The notes beneath the pieces were generated by a model that was not told the origin of the DNA, did not search any database, and saw only the letters and a list, made by a program, of their open reading frames with translations. Positions 1-5,891 of a stretch of 5,891 nucleotides of DNA are shown here, piece by piece; within the stretch, counting starts at the first letter, position 1, and every line of letters begins with the position of its first letter. The position numbers and the translations under genes were made by a program. This DNA is from Flectobacillus roseus (GTDB lineage: Bacteria > Bacteroidota > Bacteroidia > Cytophagales > Spirosomataceae), in assembly GCF_030056665.1 (NCBI RefSeq), contig NZ_JASHIG010000062.1. One strand, 5' to 3'.

Positions 1-1101
1 TCCTAAATCGCTATGACTGTAAGAGGACATCAGCACTTCGATGTATGACTTACGAACTTCTTTATTAGGATAACCTAATACATATACATCACTCATTTCG
101 CTATAAGACTTCATCGTCAGATAGCCTGTCTGAAACATCAACGGAATAATCTCTAGCTTTTGGATATCATAGGAACTCAAGGCATTCCCTCCAACTTCTA
201 TCTCTTCAAAATTATACAGCTGACCCTTTTCTGCTAGTTTTATCAAAAATGTAGGCGTACCAGTCTCAAACCAAAAGTTTTGAAACTTTCGCTTCGTGAA
301 AAAATTTAGTAAAGAAAAAGGATTGTAAACACTCACCCCAATATCCCAAGAATAGCCATTATACCATTCTTTAATTGTTTTGCGGTCAAATTCCTTCAAC
401 TCTTCAACAAAATTAATCTCTAATTCATCCTCAGTGATACCACAACTTCCAGCAAAGCGATAATCCGTTGTTATATCATTTAGATTATTCAAATCCGAAA
501 AGATACTGACCCGCGAAAACTTCGATACTCCAGTGATAAAAACTAACTTCAAATGAGGATCTGCATCTTTCAATATCGAATAAAAGATTTTCATCACATC
601 TCTATTCTCAATAGCTTTGGCTGTATCATCTCCTAAATAATCAATAATCGGTTTATCGTACTCGTCAATTAAAACCACAACCTTACCTCTAGAGGCCGAT
701 AACTGTTCTATCAATTCTTTAAACTTTCCACTGATTACACTTTCTGTAAGTACTATTCCATAACTCTCAGCAATTTTATCTAATTGGTCGTCAATAGCTT
801 GGTAAAGCCCTTTTTCTTTATGTCCAATATTGCTAAATGAAATACGAATAATGGGATAACACTGAGTCCAATCCCATTTATCTTCAATGTATAATCCTTC
901 GAAGAGTTCTCTCTTCGACAAAAATAAACTCTCCAATGTGCTTATAAGCAGCGACTTGCCAAATCGACGGGGACGAGATAGAAAGTAATACTTCCCTTCA
1001 GTCGCTAAGCGATAAACATATTCGGTCTTATCTACGTACAAATACCCTCCTGTACGTAGCTCTCCAAAATCTTGAATTCCTACTGGATATTTTTGTATCA
1101 T
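1..1101 (-). CDS. AAA-ATPase_like / DUF1703 (PD-(D/E)XK) family protein, 3' end beyond window
   Basis: The frame is open from ATG at 1099-1101 to base 1 (367 codons, no stop), so the C-terminus lies off the left edge. The N-terminal part matches the AAA-ATPase_like family (PF09820), common and often multicopy in Bacteroidota. Visible motifs: the family's YVDKT segment (22-26); a Walker A variant, SRPRRFGKS (42-50), with GKS at 48-50 but no leading Gly; Walker B with VVVLIDEYDKP (141-151), acidic pair D146/E147; the sensor-like stretch LVFITGVSKFSRVSIFSDLN (186-205); and YNGY (247-250) followed by VYNPFSLL (258-265). Family members usually run about 500-550 residues and end in a DUF1703 nuclease-like domain, so roughly the last third is missing here. 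The biological role of the family is not settled. No signal peptide or membrane segment is visible, so it is probably cytoplasmic. It lies 117 nt downstream of the NamZ-like gene and has its own -7 box, so it is probably a separate unit. Confidence 0.92.
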   Translation of the reverse strand, partial: MIQKYPVGIQDFGELRTGGYLYVDKTEYVYRLATEGKYYFLSRPRRFGKSLLISTLESLFLSKRELFEGLYIEDKWDWTQCYPIIRISFSNIGHKEKGLYQAIDDQLDKIAESYGIVLTESVISGKFKELIEQLSASRGKVVVLIDEYDKPIIDYLGDDTAKAIENRDVMKIFYSILKDADPHLKLVFITGVSKFSRVSIFSDLNNLNDITTDYRFAGSCGITEDELEINFVEELKEFDRKTIKEWYNGYSWDIGVSVYNPFSLLNFFTKRKFQNFWFETGTPTFLIKLAEKGQLYNFEEIEVGGNALSSYDIQKLEIIPLMFQTGYLTMKSYSEMSDVYVLGYPNKEVRKSYIEVLMSSYSHSDLG

Positions 1102-1121
1102 GTCCTTTTCTTTTCTATATG

Positions 1122-1129
1122 CAAAACTA
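1122..1129 (-). promoter_or_regulatory. Putative Bacteroidota-type -7 box for the AAA-ATPase_like gene
   Basis: On the minus strand this reads TAGTTTTG followed by C, an exact match to the Bacteroidota -7 consensus TAnnTTTG. It ends 20 nt before the ATG, which predicts a very short leader containing AAAAGAAAAGGAC. No TTTG-type -33 box lies at the usual 19-21 nt; the nearest candidate is a weak GTTAAAG. This is a consensus match only. Confidence 0.4.
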
Positions 1130-1218
1130 CATTTTTACTTGGACTCTTTAACTCTGACGTTAGTACAAACCTTTTAAAACCTAAGTTTTTGATAAGATTT
1201 CAATAAACCATCTCCTGT

Positions 1219-2382
1219 TTAGTAAAGTAAATGCGGTTTAACTCTTTCCTGCCATTTATTAGTATTCGTCAAATCAAGTACGCTAGAAAGAAATGCATTC
1301 CAAGGTGAATCAAACAGCTTTTCTGCCTCAAAAACACCCAATAATAAGTCCAGATGACGAGTACCCGCGGGATTGGCTCTTGTTGGATATGGTTTCCAAG
1401 CAAAATATTTGGGGTATTGTTCCCTTATGGTTTTTATCAAACATAATCCTGCTAGCGTAGGATGATAAAGTGATGGATTTGTCACCTTAAGCTTTATGCC
1501 CAAACAAAGTTCGCCTCGAAATTTACCCTCTTCAGGAATAAATTGACAAGGCTGAACATCAATGGCTGTTGTTATTTCCGAAAATCTTGTCAAATCAGTA
1601 TCAATAAGCCACGGAGCTCCAATTTGGGCAAATGGAGCATCAGAACCTCTTCCATCACTTAAATTGGTGGCTTCCAAATAAGCAGTAACGGGATAAGCAA
1701 GCATACATTCCCAAGACAGTATTGCTGGTGAAGTTGGTTGAAAATCGAGATTCCAATCACTAAAAAACATATTCTTTTGCCAATTAAGACAAGGAATAAT
1801 TTGCAAATCTACCTTTAGTTGTTTTTCTGAATTAAACAATTTAGCCAATTCTCCCAAGGTACAGCCGTGTCGAACAGGAATATCCCATCTACCAATAAAC
1901 GAGGAGCAACGTTCTTCATCAAGTATTGGTCCCTCAATAACTCCCGAAAGTGGATTGGGTCTATCTAAAATTACTAGGCGTTTGTGATTTCTGGAACATT
2001 CCTCTAATACGTAAGATAAAGTCCAGAGATAGGTATAATATCGTAAGCCAATATCTGGAACATCGAAGAGTACTGTATCAATTTCATCTAAATCTGCTGT
2101 TGAAGGTGCTAATTTTTCACCATATAAACTTACAATCGGTAAATCTGTAGACAAATCTGTTCCATTGGGCATAAAGGCACCATCAGCGCCTTTGGCAGAG
2201 ATGCCGTGCTCTGGAGAAAATAGTTTTGTAATCTCAAACCCAGCTTCTAAGAGTGCTATTCGAGAGCGTTTTCCTGATGAGGTGAATGCCGCATCATTTG
2301 ACACTAACCCAATTTTTCCAAATTTTAAAGGGTCAAAATTTGCCATTAAATGATCTACGCCAAATTGTATCGTTGATTTCAT
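1219..2382 (-). CDS. DUF1343 / NamZ-type exo-beta-N-acetylmuramidase (GH171-like), no signal peptide
   Basis: A 387-residue protein of the DUF1343 family (PF07075). Characterised members (NamZ of Bacillus subtilis and Tannerella forsythia) release terminal MurNAc from the non-reducing end of peptidoglycan fragments. Family landmarks in order: LFSPEHG (54-60), whose Glu58 matches the proposed catalytic Glu; DIGLRYYTY (110-118); LDRPNPLSGVIEGPIL (139-154); RHGCTLGELA (171-180); the EATNLSDGRG segment (237-246) followed by APFAQIGAPWL (249-259); and a C-terminal domain to the end. Length fits a full-length family member. Family proteins usually have Gln in the D-x-Q-D-x-G motif, whereas this one has Pro109 (FDVPD). 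The protein opens MKSTIQFGVDHL with no hydrophobic leader, and an in-frame TAA at 2389-2391, three codons upstream, rules out a longer secreted form. Many relatives are exported; this one looks cytoplasmic, which would suit recycling of imported muropeptides or MurNAc-GlcNAc (inference). It starts 30 nt after the deformylase gene. Confidence 0.94.
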   Translation of the reverse strand: MKSTIQFGVDHLMANFDPLKFGKIGLVSNDAAFTSSGKRSRIALLEAGFEITKLFSPEHGISAKGADGAFMPNGTDLSTDLPIVSLYGEKLAPSTADLDEIDTVLFDVPDIGLRYYTYLWTLSYVLEECSRNHKRLVILDRPNPLSGVIEGPILDEERCSSFIGRWDIPVRHGCTLGELAKLFNSEKQLKVDLQIIPCLNWQKNMFFSDWNLDFQPTSPAILSWECMLAYPVTAYLEATNLSDGRGSDAPFAQIGAPWLIDTDLTRFSEITTAIDVQPCQFIPEEGKFRGELCLGIKLKVTNPSLYHPTLAGLCLIKTIREQYPKYFAWKPYPTRANPAGTRHLDLLLGVFEAEKLFDSPWNAFLSSVLDLTNTNKWQERVKPHLLY

Positions 2383-2412
2383 AACTGTTTACCCAAAATT
2401 TTAGCCATAGGA

Positions 2413-3009
2413 TTATGCTACTAATTTTTGTTTTTTCATAGTTGGGTAAGTTACTTTCACTTTCCCGTTTTTGATTGATTTCAATTTAAAATAAAGCATT
2501 TTCTGTGAAAATGGTAAGAGATGGGCTAACAACAATACCCCATTGATATGATCAAGTTCGTGAAGAATCATACGAGCAGTTAGTCCAGTAAACTCGCACT
2601 CTTGTTTTTCAAGATTTTGATTCAAATAACTAATCTTTATTTTCCAAGGACGACTCACATCACGAACCAAACTGGGTAAACTCAAGCATCCCTCCTTTGC
2701 GGTCCAAATCTCACTAGAAGTTTGAACCAGTTTTGCATTGATAAAAGTTTCAGTAATTCCTTTATCATCAGGCTCGTAATATTTATGTCTAAACGCCGTA
2801 CCAATAGACTGAAAAACACTTTTGCTGTCGATGATAAAAACACTGTAGGATACTCCTATTTGTGGCGCCGAAAGTCCACATCCTTGGGCATTACGCATGG
2901 TATCCCACAAGTCAATTATCAAATTAGTAAGTATTGGCGAGTTATGAGGTACATCAGTACATGGTTGCTCTAGTATCTGCTGGTCATAAACATAAATTGG
3001 CTTTATCAT
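2413..3009 (-). CDS. def: Peptide deformylase (Bacteroidota-type, divergent)
   Basis: A 198-residue metallo-hydrolase that removes the N-formyl group from nascent proteins in the cytoplasm. All three peptide deformylase motifs are present: motif 1 GCGLSAPQIG (43-52, usually GxGLAAPQIG), motif 2 EGCLSLP (106-112, metal-ligand Cys108) and motif 3 HELDH (150-154, metal-ligand His150 and His154, catalytic Glu151). The usual Gln before motif 3 (QHExDH) is Leu149. About 53 residues separate motifs 1 and 2, including a polar segment around 62-92, as in other Bacteroidota deformylases, and there is a basic C-terminal tail. The start is ATG at 3007-3009; an in-frame TAA at 3043-3045 leaves no other ATG upstream. 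The leader is A/T-rich with no Shine-Dalgarno site, as is common in this phylum. The gene leads a probable two-gene operon with the NamZ-like gene. It may be the housekeeping enzyme or a second paralogue; the departures in motifs 1 and 3 favour a paralogue. Confidence 0.94.
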   Translation of the reverse strand: MIKPIYVYDQQILEQPCTDVPHNSPILTNLIIDLWDTMRNAQGCGLSAPQIGVSYSVFIIDSKSVFQSIGTAFRHKYYEPDDKGITETFINAKLVQTSSEIWTAKEGCLSLPSLVRDVSRPWKIKISYLNQNLEKQECEFTGLTARMILHELDHINGVLLLAHLLPFSQKMLYFKLKSIKNGKVKVTYPTMKKQKLVA

Positions 3010-3120
3010 AAAGTAGGTTTTGAGTAAAGTAGTATTTGGGTATTATCATATTTTTGCAAGATAACATTGTATTGATTAACTACCTCATAATCAAAAACTT
3101 TTCACAGCTCCAATAAAATT
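3010..3120. other. Intergenic leader of the deformylase gene, no clear promoter
   Basis: This A/T-rich stretch separates the terminator of the secreted hydrolase from the deformylase start, and any promoter of the deformylase-NamZ pair should lie here. On the minus strand I find only an imperfect -7 candidate, TATCTTGC (one T short of TAnnTTTG), and a TTTTTG too far upstream to be its -33 partner. No riboswitch-like structure or small ORF with support is visible. Confidence 0.4.
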
Positions 3121-3157
3121 AAAGCCGAATCGGAATAATAATTTCCAATTCGGCTTT
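3121..3157 (-). terminator. Rho-independent terminator of the secreted hydrolase gene
   Basis: The arms AAAGCCGAAT (3121-3130) and ATTCGGCTTT (3148-3157) form a perfect 10-bp stem. It extends through one C/A mismatch to GGAA/TTCC (3132-3135 with 3143-3146), leaving a 7-nt loop. On the minus strand the hairpin lies 27 nt after the TAA stop of the hydrolase gene and is followed by AATTTTATT, an acceptable U-tract. The plus-strand side also has a short T run, but no plus-strand gene ends here. Confidence 0.8.
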
Positions 3158-3184
3158 TGATGCAAGTTTTTATACTAAAGTCAA

Positions 3185-5662
3185 TTAATGAACAACCTTC
3201 ATCTTTGTAACCCAATTTGCTTTAGTGGTTTGAACCCTAGTAATATACATACCAGCAGGTAGATTTTGGACTGAAAGTTCTAGTAACTCTTGATTCTTAA
3301 AATCAATAGTTTTCAGTATGCTTCCTTGAATATCTATAATTTCTACCTTTCCCGAAGTGACATATGGTAGTCGTATCGACATAAACTCGCTACATGGATT
3401 CGGGTAAACCAGTGACTCCACAGCCAGAGGCTCATTCGCTAAAATTAAAGACGTTACAAATGTTTTCGTCGCAATGGCAGATTCGGTATTAATACCAAAG
3501 GCTTGTACAGTATAGGTATAATTAGCTTTTTGGACAAATGCTGAATCTATCATTGAGGTAGCGCTAACATTAGCTTTCAAACTCTCGGTTGAACCAGCTA
3601 TAGTTCGAGTTAATTGATATGAAGTTGCTCCAGCAATCGCATTCCAACGAATCGATAGGGTTTTATTTCCTAAATTTTCATCTACAGTCAAGTTCGGAGT
3701 CGCTAATACATTCGGAGTTAACACAATTATAGAATCATATTTTGATTCTGTCAATACACCTATCGCCTTTATACGGTAGACATAGGTGGTAGCAGGAAGT
3801 AAATTTTGTTCTTTGTAGCTCGTTTGTGAATTATCTAAATTTGTAATGATTTGATAAGCTTTATCCGATTGTTTTCTCTCCAAACTATAATTGGTAGCAC
3901 CAGTAATCGCCTTCCAGCTTAGAGACACAACAGAAACGCCATTGGCAAAGGAATACACAGAGGTGAGGGAAATTGTGGGAACACTTAATTCATTTTTTAC
4001 TAAAATAGCTACTACGGCCGCTTCAGATTCGGTTAAAACTCCATAAGCTTTGAGGCGATATGTATAAGAATTACCTAGTTTAATTACACCATCTACATAA
4101 GAGGTTACGTTGGAAGCAAATTCTCCAACCTTTTCAAATACACCAAGTCCAGTCGCTCTTTCTAACACATATTTTGAGGTTCCCAAAATATCATTCCAAG
4201 TTACTCTATTTTGACTAATCGCCACTTGTGAACCTTCAAGCTTAGGTGTTACTAGCATTGCTGGGGTAGTTAAGGTGACATATACATAGTCTGATGTAGC
4301 TGTTGCCGAAATCGCTTTTATTCTATATTTATAAACTGTATTGGGTAAAAGATTAGATAAATTCCAAACAGTTACAGAAGCATCCAGAGTCGTTATTACA
4401 TGATAACCTTCAGCCTGGTCTACTTCCAAAACAGTAGAGGTTGCTCTATCTACCTGATTCCAATATAGTTTGCCTTGGTTGTAATATATAACCTGAGCAC
4501 CAAGAGTCGGGTTTGTAATTGGTGAAGTATTTTCATGGTCTATTGCAAGATCATAAAAAGAACACGCATTTACATAATTTTTGGAGCGTAAACACGGCCC
4601 CATAAATTTCTGGAAATCAAACGTATAATAGCGAGCTGGGAGGTAGTCTATTTTTGAATAGGAAATAGGATTTGTAAAAGTTAAAATTACTTTATTCCCT
4701 TGATAAGAAATGTCCGAAATGGTTGAAACTTTTGTTTCATCATTATCAAAGTAAATATAATCTTTTATGCCCAAGGTCACCGTATTACCTGTTGCTGGGC
4801 TTTTTATAATAGTGTCTGGAACAGCAATCATTGTAGTTCCAACAGGAAATTCTAATGCGATAGCAGTATGTTGGCTATTGGTAAAATAAGCCCGTTTAAC
4901 ATTTGGAGAGTGATTATTGGGGTCATCTTGAGCACCATAAAACTTAGGCGCTAAAATTTTATACAACTCTGAAGCTATGCGAAAATACCCTTGATTAGAA
5001 TGGTGAATACCATCGATTGTTTCTATTCCGATTTGAGAAAAAACCTCGGTTTTACTAAACAGACTAGGAGTCATTCTCTGAAAATTACGAATACTAGCTC
5101 CAGTTAGGGTTGGCAATGGTAAAACATTATTTTGGAAAACAATATATTGCTCTACTTTTGGAAAATCTATTTGCCAAGATTGATACAATTTTCTAAAATC
5201 ATCGGGGTAAGTAGTAGAGTGCTCAAAAGTATCATTCTCACCTTGAGCCCAGATAAATGCACGGATGTAATTTGTGGCTTTAGCTTTCTGAATCCGATAC
5301 AATAATGAGCCATAAATTGTACCTAAATTAGTTGGATTCTGATTGTCTCTAAAATGTAAAGCTATACTCGTCCCTGGTACTGCCCCGTTGATTACGCAAG
5401 TTGGTATTCCTGTATTTTGAATAATATATTTTTGCAGTGCCAATGCCCAAGCTCCTACTTGTGGGCTTGGACTAGTCCACAAAGTATCAGAGTCTTTACC
5501 CATGTTAATACCAAATGTTCGAATATATGGATTAGACTCATAATAAGGCTCATTTCCAATATTAAAAGCATATGCATTGGATTGCCCATTGACCACATAA
5601 AAATCACCTGCCACTAGGTGCTTACGTGTAACAAGCAGAGTTGAATCACTCCCTTTCACCAA
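3185..5662 (-). CDS. T9SS-type SGNH hydrolase (sialate O-acetylesterase-like) with fibronectin III repeats; probably 5'-truncated
   Basis: 825 codons counted from TTG at 5660-5662. Residues about 18-243 form an SGNH/sialate O-acetylesterase-like domain (PF03629 type): block I GQSNA (26-30, Ser28), NGAVPGTS (92-99), WAQGENDT (138-145, Asn143) and DGIH (217-220, catalytic-type Asp217/His220). The triad is therefore complete, and a likely activity is ester removal from acetylated glycans. Residues 255-385 are beta-rich and unassigned. Four fibronectin-III-like repeats follow (about 387-738), then a type A T9SS sorting domain (745-825) with VYPNP (752-756), DIQG (777-780) and NLPAGMY (800-806). 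Such proteins need a Sec signal peptide, but none exists: the frame continues 47 codons upstream and then hits TAA and TGA, and the first in-frame ATG (residue 54) lies after the catalytic Ser. The TTG start is therefore doubtful, and the gene is probably a 5'-truncated relic or disrupted by a frameshift or assembly error. A terminator follows it. Confidence 0.8.
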   Translation of the reverse strand: MVKGSDSTLLVTRKHLVAGDFYVVNGQSNAYAFNIGNEPYYESNPYIRTFGINMGKDSDTLWTSPSPQVGAWALALQKYIIQNTGIPTCVINGAVPGTSIALHFRDNQNPTNLGTIYGSLLYRIQKAKATNYIRAFIWAQGENDTFEHSTTYPDDFRKLYQSWQIDFPKVEQYIVFQNNVLPLPTLTGASIRNFQRMTPSLFSKTEVFSQIGIETIDGIHHSNQGYFRIASELYKILAPKFYGAQDDPNNHSPNVKRAYFTNSQHTAIALEFPVGTTMIAVPDTIIKSPATGNTVTLGIKDYIYFDNDETKVSTISDISYQGNKVILTFTNPISYSKIDYLPARYYTFDFQKFMGPCLRSKNYVNACSFYDLAIDHENTSPITNPTLGAQVIYYNQGKLYWNQVDRATSTVLEVDQAEGYHVITTLDASVTVWNLSNLLPNTVYKYRIKAISATATSDYVYVTLTTPAMLVTPKLEGSQVAISQNRVTWNDILGTSKYVLERATGLGVFEKVGEFASNVTSYVDGVIKLGNSYTYRLKAYGVLTESEAAVVAILVKNELSVPTISLTSVYSFANGVSVVSLSWKAITGATNYSLERKQSDKAYQIITNLDNSQTSYKEQNLLPATTYVYRIKAIGVLTESKYDSIIVLTPNVLATPNLTVDENLGNKTLSIRWNAIAGATSYQLTRTIAGSTESLKANVSATSMIDSAFVQKANYTYTVQAFGINTESAIATKTFVTSLILANEPLAVESLVYPNPCSEFMSIRLPYVTSGKVEIIDIQGSILKTIDFKNQELLELSVQNLPAGMYITRVQTTKANWVTKMKVVH
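3188..3430 (-). other. Type A T9SS C-terminal sorting domain (within the hydrolase)
   Basis: Residues 745-825 of the hydrolase match the Por secretion tail (TIGR04183 type). It begins PLAVESLVYPNP, has the internal strand VEIIDIQGSILKTI (773-786), the motif SVQNLPAGMYITRV (797-810) and a short basic end finishing VTKMKVVH. In T9SS bacteria this domain directs outer-membrane passage and is cleaved as cargo is released or anchored by A-LPS. Its presence is the best single marker that the host is a Bacteroidota member with gliding/T9SS machinery. Confidence 0.88.
3449..4504 (-). repeat. Four tandem fibronectin-III-like repeats (within the hydrolase)
   Basis: Repeat units lie at residues about 387-468, 470-556, 558-650 and 652-738. 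Each has an early Trp strand (LYWNQV, VTWNDI, LSWKAI, IRWNAI), a Y-x-L-x-R/V strand and a closing Y-x-[YV]-x-[LIV]-[KQ]-A strand: YKYRIKAISATATSD, YTYRLKAYGVLTESE, YVYRIKAIGVLTESK and YTYTVQAFGINTESA. Units 2 and 3 share GVLTES exactly in protein but use different codons, so the duplication is old. Such modules normally act as spacers or glycan-facing linkers between a catalytic domain and a cell-surface anchor. Confidence 0.75.
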
Positions 5663-5803
5663 ATAGATATTGCATTCATATTCAGCAGGTTCTGCTTTTA
5701 TATAGATATTAGGAATAGTAAAACTCCCTGTGGATGAGTTTGTCGGATAGCTGATGACTCCTTTTGCATAAGTAGGCTTCCCTTTTTGAGTATAATTGAT
5801 TGA
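5663..5803 (-). pseudogene. Open upstream continuation of the hydrolase frame lacking any start codon
   Basis: These 47 codons are in frame with the hydrolase and contain no ATG, GTG or TTG. They encode a beta-sandwich-like stretch (for example FTIPNIYIKAEPAEYECNIY just before the TTG) that runs smoothly into LVKGSDSTLLVTRKHLVAGD. As I remember related Bacteroidota proteins, a small beta domain of this kind precedes the GQSN block and is itself preceded by a signal peptide. The frame closes upstream at TAA (5804-5806), with TGA one codon further. I read it as remaining coding sequence whose true 5' end has been lost. Confidence 0.55.
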
Positions 5804-5820
5804 TTATCAAGTACTTTTCT

Positions 5821-5828
5821 CAAAAGTA
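5821..5828 (-). promoter_or_regulatory. Possible Bacteroidota -7 box upstream of the truncated hydrolase
   Basis: On the minus strand this reads TACTTTTG, an exact match to TAnnTTTG, but there is no TTTG-type -33 box 19-21 nt upstream; that position falls in the hairpin loop. The same T-rich string could equally be the U-tract of the hairpin at 5829-5867 read on the minus strand. The reading is ambiguous. Confidence 0.25.
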
Positions 5829-5867
5829 ATCCCCGAAAATACGCACATTTGGCATATTTCGGGGATT
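5829..5867. terminator. Strong hairpin, probable (bidirectional) terminator
   Basis: AATCCCCGAAA (5829-5839) pairs perfectly with TTTCGGGGATT (5857-5867). With a one-base bulge the stem can extend through ATA/TAT and a G-C closure around a loop near ACATTTG. On the plus strand it runs directly into TTTTTGTATTTT, the stronger U-tract; on the minus strand it is followed by ACTTTTGAG. Because no plus-strand gene lies to its left, it most likely terminates a minus-strand gene beyond the right edge, with the A/T-symmetric flanks of a bidirectional terminator. Confidence 0.65.
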
Positions 5868-5891
5868 TTTGTATTTTAGTTGTGCTATCAA

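Noticed and set aside
1..1101. Reading the AAA-ATPase_like protein as a transposition or phage-defence ATPase
   Set aside because: The motifs fit the AAA-ATPase_like/DUF1703 family, and no transposase, inverted terminal repeats or defence partner gene is present in the window.
1171..1195. Possible terminator hairpin AAAAC-CTAA-GTTTT after the NamZ-like gene
   Set aside because: The stem is only 5 bp and nearly all A/T, and on the minus strand no U-tract follows it. It is too weak to call.
1102..1218. Possible riboswitch or small RNA between the NamZ-like gene and the ATPase gene
   Set aside because: At 117 nt, A/T-rich, with only a -7 box match and no stable structure or recognisable conserved core.
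1950..2973. Plus-strand open frames of 62-83 codons at 1950-2150, 2165-2353 and 2722-2973
   Set aside because: They lie fully antisense to the strongly supported NamZ-like and deformylase genes, and their translations show no recognisable motif, only the shadow of the opposite strand.
5417..5617. Plus-strand 66-codon open frame inside the hydrolase gene
   Set aside because: It is antisense to the SGNH catalytic domain and has low-complexity Ile/Ser-rich composition with no plausible leader or domain.
5698..5769. Out-of-frame ORF from ATG 5767-5769 (MQKESSAIRQTHPQG...) as the true N-terminus of the hydrolase through a frameshift
   Set aside because: It has no signal-peptide character and ends after 23 codons, while the hydrolase's own frame is open across the whole stretch and reads as credible protein, so a frameshift here would replace good coding sequence with poor.

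Overview
The window is low-GC DNA that reads almost entirely on the minus strand. It carries one partial and three larger minus-strand genes. The C-terminal type IX secretion (T9SS) sorting domain on the largest protein, the A/T-rich leaders without clear Shine-Dalgarno sites, TAnnTTTG-like -7 boxes and the AAA-ATPase_like/DUF1703 family member all point to Bacteroidota. A free-living Cytophagales-type lineage is my best guess, but the genus cannot be read from this window.

Layout in transcription order, right to left. (1) 5829-5867 is a strong hairpin at the right edge. (2) 5803-3185 is a large T9SS-type protein: an SGNH/sialate O-acetylesterase-like hydrolase, an unassigned beta-rich segment, four fibronectin-III-like repeats and a type A sorting domain. 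Its frame stays open 47 codons upstream of the only annotatable start (TTG, 5660-5662), then meets two tandem stops. It has no in-frame ATG before the catalytic Ser and no signal peptide, so it looks 5'-truncated. (3) 3121-3157 is its terminator. (4) 3009-2413 is a peptide deformylase. (5) After 30 nt comes 2382-1219, a DUF1343/NamZ-type exo-N-acetylmuramidase without a signal peptide; this is probably a two-gene operon with the deformylase. (6) 1101-1 is the N-terminal 367 codons of an AAA-ATPase_like/DUF1703 protein, preceded by a good -7 box, with its C-terminus beyond the left edge.

The deformylase and the NamZ-like enzyme are the only pair that clearly look co-transcribed. A NamZ without a signal peptide would meet its substrate in the cytoplasm, as in peptidoglycan recycling, rather than outside the membrane. 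A functional link to the deformylase is speculative. I see no mobile element ends, CRISPR array, tRNA or rRNA. The most unusual items are the missing 5' end of the secreted hydrolase and the deformylase-NamZ pairing. I do not see convincing evidence for an entirely new system.
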